DNA from: Xanthobacteraceae bacterium
Lineage (GTDB): Bacteria > Pseudomonadota > Alphaproteobacteria > Rhizobiales > Xanthobacteraceae
Reading direction: 5' to 3'
Length of the DNA: 17,810 nucleotides
Assembly (NCBI GenBank): GCA_030043175.1
Contig: JASHYD010000769.1
Location: 1 to 17,810 of the forward strand
Shown in pieces: positions 14,049 to 17,810 of this stretch. The position numbers were made by a program, and so were the translations under genes. The notes below the pieces were generated by a model. That model saw nothing but the letters and a program-made list of their open reading frames with translations, was not told where the DNA came from and did not search any database. Every line of letters begins with the position of its first letter. The stretch's first letter is position 1.

Positions 14049-15397
14049 GGATCGTCCTCCGCAATCTTGAAATGAGGCTCAACCTGCGCTTCGATATTGA
14101 ACCTGAAGAGTGTCTCGTTTGGCCCGCGCGTCGTCGGCGCGAAGAAATGCACATTGGCCAGGTGCCCGGAGTGTTCGAGCGGCGCGATCAGGGATGGCGC
14201 GTCCTTGGCGAGCCCGATTATACGCAGCGTTGAGGTTTCGAGCTGCAACTCCGTCAAGTAGGCCCCATCGGGAAGCGCTCGCGATAACGCTTCAAGCACG
14301 ATCGCAGTCGTTGGCGCGGTCTCCTTCGCATACCAGGCACGCTCGCTCGGGCTGAGGGAGGCAAGCGACTGCCCTGCGGGTCCCTGAATCTGACGCTGCA
14401 GCGTCTTGACGCGAGCCTCGACCTCCTCGCTCTCTCCGCTAAGTGACGCCGCGGAGCTCATCGCCCACACGCTCAGAGCAAGGCTCGCCGCGACGGCAGC
14501 GGCAACGCCCGCGCCGACGCGCCGAACCGTGCGGGCAAGGTGTTCAGGCGTGACGTCGGCAAGCCGCGACCATAAAGTAACGGACCTTGCGGCCATCCAA
14601 GCGTTGCCGGGTCCGTGCCCGTTACCCCTTCCGGCGTGCGAGGAGAGGTCGGCCCTCGGCCTGCCCTCCTCGGCCTGCGTTGGAGGAGAGGGAGGGGATT
14701 GGGTGAGGGAGCCTCCCCACAGACGCTCAATCACCAGTTTGAGCCTGCGCAACGCTGCCTCTGCGCGCAAGCGGACAGAGCCAGCCGAGAGGCCGTGCCA
14801 TGTCCGATCACCCTGCCCGTGCGGAGCAGGAGAGGCCGAGGATGGCTGGCGCGCGACGATGCGGTCAACACGCAGACCGGTTGCGGCAAGGTCGTCGCGG
14901 GCTTTATCGATGACGCTGCGCAAAGCGATCAAGACGCGCACATCGAGGGTCGCGGGGTCCTCCTCGTCCACATCGGCAGCGAAACCGTAGACCACTTGAT
15001 CGGCATACCACGGTGAAAGACGCTCGATCTGATTGCGGACGATCCCCGGCAGGAACTCGCGCGCTTGTACCGGAACGGCGATCCGCCGCACCACCACCAG
15101 ATCGGCGGGCAGCTCAAGCACGATCAAGGCGGTACGGGCGGCGCGCGCCACCGCTGCCGGTATCGGTGCGCCCGCAGCGAGAACCGCGAGTTTCTCTTCC
15201 ATCTCATTGAGCTGCTCCTGTCGCGGACCGCGGTCGGGCCGCGATCTGCGCACGATAAAGCGCCCGTTCTCGCATGCGACCGTCAGCATCTGCCGCGCGC
15301 GCAAAGCCTCGCGCCAGGCAAAATACGTGGCGGTCAAAACCTCGATCCAGCGACGCAGGACCGTGCCGATCTCAATAGGCGCCATCGCGATCTGCAA
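14045..15397 (-). CDS. gspL: Type II secretion system protein GspL with repeat-derived linker
   Basis: Inner-membrane platform protein that links the cytoplasmic ATPase GspE to GspM. From the TTG at 15397, which has AGAGGAG four bases upstream, it has 450 residues; ATG 15385 is an alternative but lies about 16 bases from that site. Residues 1-184 form the cytoplasmic actin-like domain (LIVLELPADLVVVRRIAVPV, then FLPGIVRNQIERLSPW). A transmembrane helix is at about 293-312 (VGAGVAAAVAASLALSVWAM), then a coiled segment and a periplasmic ferredoxin-like domain (ALPDGAYLTELQLETSTLRIIG). The cytoplasmic linker, about 185-275, is odd: it includes SLTQSPPSPPTQAEEGRPRA and SHAGRGNG, which look like a translated palindromic repeat. 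The gene lies 9 bp after gspK and overlaps gspM by 4 bp. Confidence 0.85.
   Translation of the reverse strand: MQIAMAPIEIGTVLRRWIEVLTATYFAWREALRARQMLTVACENGRFIVRRSRPDRGPRQEQLNEMEEKLAVLAAGAPIPAAVARAARTALIVLELPADLVVVRRIAVPVQAREFLPGIVRNQIERLSPWYADQVVYGFAADVDEEDPATLDVRVLIALRSVIDKARDDLAATGLRVDRIVARQPSSASPAPHGQGDRTWHGLSAGSVRLRAEAALRRLKLVIERLWGGSLTQSPPSPPTQAEEGRPRADLSSHAGRGNGHGPGNAWMAARSVTLWSRLADVTPEHLARTVRRVGAGVAAAVAASLALSVWAMSSAASLSGESEEVEARVKTLQRQIQGPAGQSLASLSPSERAWYAKETAPTTAIVLEALSRALPDGAYLTELQLETSTLRIIGLAKDAPSLIAPLEHSGHLANVHFFAPTTRGPNETLFRFNIEAQVEPHFKIAEDDP
14612..14716 (-). repeat. REP-like palindromic element read in frame inside gspL
   Basis: This GC-rich stretch of gspL contains GGAGAGGTC, two perfect CCTCGGCCTGC copies (14654-14664 and 14668-14678) and GAGGAGAGGGAGGGG with TTGGGTGAGGG. 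These are the building blocks of Rhizobiales palindromic repeats as I remember them. It is translated without a stop as residues about 228-262 of GspL, in the cytoplasmic linker. A second possible remnant, CCTGC...GCAGG with GGAGAGG, lies at about 14810-14836. The assignment to a repeat family is inferred. Confidence 0.5.
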
Positions 15398-15406
15398 AAC
15401 GCTCCT

Positions 15407-16339
15407 CTAACCGGATGGTGGCAAGGGCTTCCACACCAGAACCCTATAAGGCTGGCTATCTTGAGGCAGCAGTACGATTATGGCGTGGGCTAGGGTTGCA
15501 TAGCCATCCGGCAGTGCTGCCGCGAGTTCGACCGCAACGACCCGTTGCGGTTTGGCGGCGAGGTAGGATTGTCCGGACCCGAACATCGCTATAAGGCGCT
15601 CGGCGTCGGTTGGGTTGCTGCGGCGTGCCGCGAGGAAAGCTTCAAGTTGCACGTTGTTGACGCCCGGCAAGGCGGCAATCACGCCCGCAGAAGCCGTCAG
15701 CGGGTTGACAGTTTCTGAGCCGAACACAGTCGCGAGCGGCGCCATCGCGGCAAGCCATTCCGGCGCCATACCGGGAACCTGTGCGAGGTCGCGCAGGTCC
15801 GCAAACGGCTGCTGCTCATCCGGTTTCTTTGCTGATCCGTTGGGCGGACGGGCGCCCGCCGGCCGGCCATTGTTCGATCCGTTAGCCGGATCGGCGCCCG
15901 CGTCCGCCCCCTGGCCATTGATCTGGCGACGCCATACGACGATCCTCTGAGCAACAGCTTGCGCGTCCTCTTGCGAAGCGCCGACAAAGTGCAGCAGGGA
16001 GGCGAGGACCGCGGCCGGCGCCTTCCCAACGTCGATGCGCCCGCCTTCATCGCTGAAGTGGGCGCGCACCAAACCGGTCGACAGATCGATGGTGATCTCC
16101 CTCTCCGTGAGGGGCTTGTCGCCCAAGTTCGCGACGTTGCCGGCAGCGACTTCGAGTCCTGCCGTGAGCAGCGCGTCGCCCTGCACCTGGTCCCGCCCCA
16201 CGCTGGCAACACCGGCGAATCCGCGAAAGGTCACGGCCGCTGCCATGGCGAGCGCGGACAACAGTGCGATCGTCCATAGGACCGTCAGCAGGATCATTCC
16301 GCGGCGGGGGTGTGCAACCTGCTTTCGCATTCGGATCAT
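15407..16339 (-). CDS. gspK: Type II secretion system minor pseudopilin GspK
   Basis: Large minor pseudopilin that caps the pseudopilus tip with GspI and GspJ. From ATG 16339, which overlaps the gspJ stop (ATGA), the protein has 310 residues; an upstream ATG at 16372 would overlap gspJ by 37 bp and adds a poor leader. The prepilin site is RRG|MILLTVLWTIALLSALA. As is usual in GspK, the pilin Glu5 is absent (Thr here). A large globular part follows, including DEGGRIDVGKAP, DLRDLAQVPGM and VNPLTASAGVIAALPGV, all typical GspK blocks. A low-complexity loop (about residues 145-182) contains an in-frame 14-residue duplication. The next gene, gspL, begins 9 bp after the stop. Confidence 0.9.
   Translation of the reverse strand: MIRMRKQVAHPRRGMILLTVLWTIALLSALAMAAAVTFRGFAGVASVGRDQVQGDALLTAGLEVAAGNVANLGDKPLTEREITIDLSTGLVRAHFSDEGGRIDVGKAPAAVLASLLHFVGASQEDAQAVAQRIVVWRRQINGQGADAGADPANGSNNGRPAGARPPNGSAKKPDEQQPFADLRDLAQVPGMAPEWLAAMAPLATVFGSETVNPLTASAGVIAALPGVNNVQLEAFLAARRSNPTDAERLIAMFGSGQSYLAAKPQRVVAVELAAALPDGYATLAHAIIVLLPQDSQPYRVLVWKPLPPSG
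15835..15902 (-). repeat. In-frame 42-bp imperfect duplication within gspK
   Basis: A 26-base block starting GATCCGTTGGGCGG at 15835 recurs at 15877 as GATCCGTTAGCCGG, with 22 of 26 bases equal and a 42-bp offset. The offset is a multiple of three, so it doubles 14 residues: ADAGADPANGSNNG is followed by RPAGARPPNGSAKK. It lies in the Gly/Ala/Pro/Asn-rich loop of GspK. Confidence 0.7.
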
Positions 16340-17052
16340 TGCCCAGTGCCCGTCCACACCGGTAAAAGGCAAGACGTGCCGGCGGTCGGACTCCCGCAGC
16401 CAGGCGGGGCATCGGCGCGCACTACAAAATCAGCTTCTCCGAGCAGATCTGAATGGGTCGCACGATCACGCAAGATCAATCGGACAAAGCGCGGCAGCGT
16501 CGCTTGCGCAATCCAGCTGTCGCTCCACTGAAGCCCGCCCGATGGTGCGACGCCCCCGAACGCGAATGCGATGTCCAGCGCGCCCTCGATCAGCACCACC
16601 GCATCTTGCGGCGACACGTCCTCAAAGCGCGTGCGCGGTCCCGCCCACCCAGCGCGCCGCCGCACGAGGCGCGTCAGGTCGCCAGCGCGCTCGATCGTCA
16701 AGGTGACGACTTCCTCGCCTTGCGGCCCAGCCATGATGCCGGCATCCCCGACGAACGTAACCCTGGCAGGCCGATCGTCTTTCGCCGGCTCGCCGATGAA
16801 GGCGAGCGAGGGGCTGCCGTTGGCAGTCCACGCGACAAAGCGGGCCGAGTTGAAGTCCTGAGCCAGGCGCTCGACCGCAACCAGGACACGCTCCCCCTCT
16901 TGCGCGCCGCGCGTTCCCCGATCGAAGTGTCGTGCGACATCGTGAATGAGCGCGGCCGTCGCGAGGATCACCACGGAGCCGACCGCAAGCGCGGCGAGCG
17001 CTTCGATCAATGTGAAGCCGGCACGTCCGTTGCTCCTCGGCGCACGCTTCAT
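16336..17052 (-). CDS. gspJ: Type II secretion system minor pseudopilin GspJ
   Basis: Minor pseudopilin of 238 residues from the tip complex of the pseudopilus. The prepilin peptidase site is RAG|FTLIEALAALAVG, cut after Gly12, with Glu at +5 of the mature protein and a hydrophobic helix after it. The globular part contains GEEVVTLTIERAGDLTRLVRR and a region ending WSDSWIAQATLPRFVRLILRD, which fits the GspJ pattern of a final beta-strand close to LP..VR..L. It starts 4 bp after gspI and its stop overlaps gspK, so the order I-J-K is the usual one for T2SS clusters. Confidence 0.88.
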   Translation of the reverse strand: MKRAPRSNGRAGFTLIEALAALAVGSVVILATAALIHDVARHFDRGTRGAQEGERVLVAVERLAQDFNSARFVAWTANGSPSLAFIGEPAKDDRPARVTFVGDAGIMAGPQGEEVVTLTIERAGDLTRLVRRRAGWAGPRTRFEDVSPQDAVVLIEGALDIAFAFGGVAPSGGLQWSDSWIAQATLPRFVRLILRDRATHSDLLGEADFVVRADAPPGCGSPTAGTSCLLPVWTGTGQ

Positions 17053-17056
17053 CGTG

Positions 17057-17488
17057 TCACTCCGACTTTGCGAGCCGCACCGTCTCGGCCGCGACGACCT
17101 GCCCGCCGCCGGTCGAGACGCTTGCTTTCACGCGAAACGCAGTCCACGGCGCTGCGCGCGACGGCGTGGCGCCGAGCGTCAGCGGTTGGGTGACGATGCG
17201 CCAACGCAGCCCCGCGGTTTCCCCGTCGCGCGAGACATTGGCGAGCTGCGAGCGATCGAACGGCGCGTCGATGAGCGAGCGCAGCAGAGCTTGCGCTGCG
17301 ACGCGGCCTTCGGCATTGACCATGATCCGGCGCGCGTGGAACAGGTAGGGGCTGAGCACTTCGACAAACGCCAGAACCAGCGCCAAGGCAACGAGTGCCT
17401 CGAACAGCGTGAACCCGGCGCAATTCTTGCCGGCATCATCGGGCTTCGACGGCGACGCCGCCGGTGTACCAATTGACGCGAATTTCAT
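17057..17488 (-). CDS. gspI: Type II secretion system minor pseudopilin GspI
   Basis: Minor pseudopilin of 143 residues from ATG 17488. I prefer this ATG to the in-frame GTG at 17497 because an AGGG lies about 9 bases upstream. The leader is long (25 residues) and ends in the prepilin site CAG|FTLFEALVALALVLAF, with Glu at +5. After the helix come ANVSRDGETAGLRWRIVTQPL and a C-terminal strand, fitting the short GspI fold. It overlaps the end of gspH by 53 bp, which is longer than the usual few-base coupling. No later in-frame start precedes the prepilin site, so the overlap is real if the leader is right. Confidence 0.85.
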   Translation of the reverse strand: MKFASIGTPAASPSKPDDAGKNCAGFTLFEALVALALVLAFVEVLSPYLFHARRIMVNAEGRVAAQALLRSLIDAPFDRSQLANVSRDGETAGLRWRIVTQPLTLGATPSRAAPWTAFRVKASVSTGGGQVVAAETVRLAKSE

Positions 17489-17810
17489 ATTCTGCACCCT
17501 GGCGAGAAAGCCTCAGCACCGTTCCGGTAGACGCTCCATCGGGGTGAAAACGCACCACCGTCTGCCGCCCGGCCAATTGCTCATCCACCCCGAGAACGTT
17601 GACGACGACATCGCGCGGTATTGCGACGACACCGCCACCATCACCCACCAGCACGCGGCGTTCTCCGTCGAGAGACACCACACGGTTGCGGCCGGTCAGA
17701 ACTGCGCCGAGGCGCTCGCGCCGAAACAGCGCTGCCGTTTCGAGCGTAATCGCCTTGAGCTGCGAGCGGCCGGTTCCTGGCATCATCGCGACCGCAAGTC
17801 CGGTCAGGAG
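17436..17810 (-). CDS. gspH: Type II secretion pseudopilin GspH, 5' truncated
   Basis: The reading frame runs off the right edge; 124 residues are visible. The first visible residues (LLTGLAVAMMPG) are the second half of the pilin-type hydrophobic helix, so the internal ATGs at 17783-17786 are not real starts and the prepilin site lies beyond the window. The following part has ALFRRERLGAVLTGRNRVVSLD, typical of GspH where the residues after the helix lead to the first strand, and ends EYEIRVNWYTGGVAVEAR. GspH is a minor pseudopilin just below the tip complex. gspG would be expected immediately to the right. Confidence 0.82.
   Translation of the reverse strand, partial: LLTGLAVAMMPGTGRSQLKAITLETAALFRRERLGAVLTGRNRVVSLDGERRVLVGDGGGVVAIPRDVVVNVLGVDEQLAGRQTVVRFHPDGASTGTVLRLSRQGAEYEIRVNWYTGGVAVEAR

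Overview
The window is GC-rich, densely coded DNA that reads like an alphaproteobacterium, most likely a Rhizobiales member of the Bradyrhizobium/Xanthobacteraceae type. The taxonomic guess rests on protein style, on GC-rich palindromic intergenic elements that resemble Rhizobiales repeats, and on the arrangement of the secretion genes. It was not tested by a search. Every recognisable gene is on the minus strand except a truncated one at the left edge, so the functional order runs from right to left.

Right half (9987-17810): a type II secretion (T2SS) cluster. In transcription order it holds gspH (truncated by the window edge), gspI, gspJ, gspK, gspL, gspM, a short GspC/GspN-like gene, and gspD. 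The genes from H to the GspC-like gene are packed tightly, with stop/start overlaps at J/K, L/M and M/C that imply translational coupling. gspE, gspF and gspG are not in the window and probably lie to the right. The secretin gene gspD is separated from the rest by about 545 bp. That gap holds three degenerate copies of a roughly 105-120 bp repeat and a short perfect inverted repeat. The pseudopilins (H, I, J, K) would build the periplasmic pseudopilus, L and M the inner-membrane platform, the GspC-like protein the link to the secretin, and GspD the outer-membrane pore.

Middle (4322-9396): four envelope genes. First comes an exported di-haem cytochrome of the DUF1111/DHOR family, then a membrane-anchored protein with a TonB-like C-terminus only 16 bp further on. 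After a 150 bp gap with two hairpins come a roughly 12-helix DoxX/HTTM-like membrane protein and, 6 bp later, an anchored peptidoglycan-binding-domain protein with an unrecognised cysteine-containing C-terminus. Their shared role is not known. Envelope or surface redox chemistry next to a secretion system is a plausible theme.

Left (642-3866): a three-gene 2-oxoacid dehydrogenase operon, E1-alpha, E1-beta and E2, without an adjacent E3 (lipoamide dehydrogenase). A 12-13 bp tandem repeat array and a 10 bp tandem repeat lie upstream of it. At the far left a plus-strand hypothetical membrane protein, cut by the window edge, converges on this operon.

I saw no tRNA, rRNA, CRISPR array, transposase or phage gene. 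The most unusual features are the repeats: the triplicated element ahead of gspD, palindromic-repeat-like DNA read through in frame inside gspL, an in-frame 42 bp duplication in gspK, and the repeat array ahead of the dehydrogenase operon.
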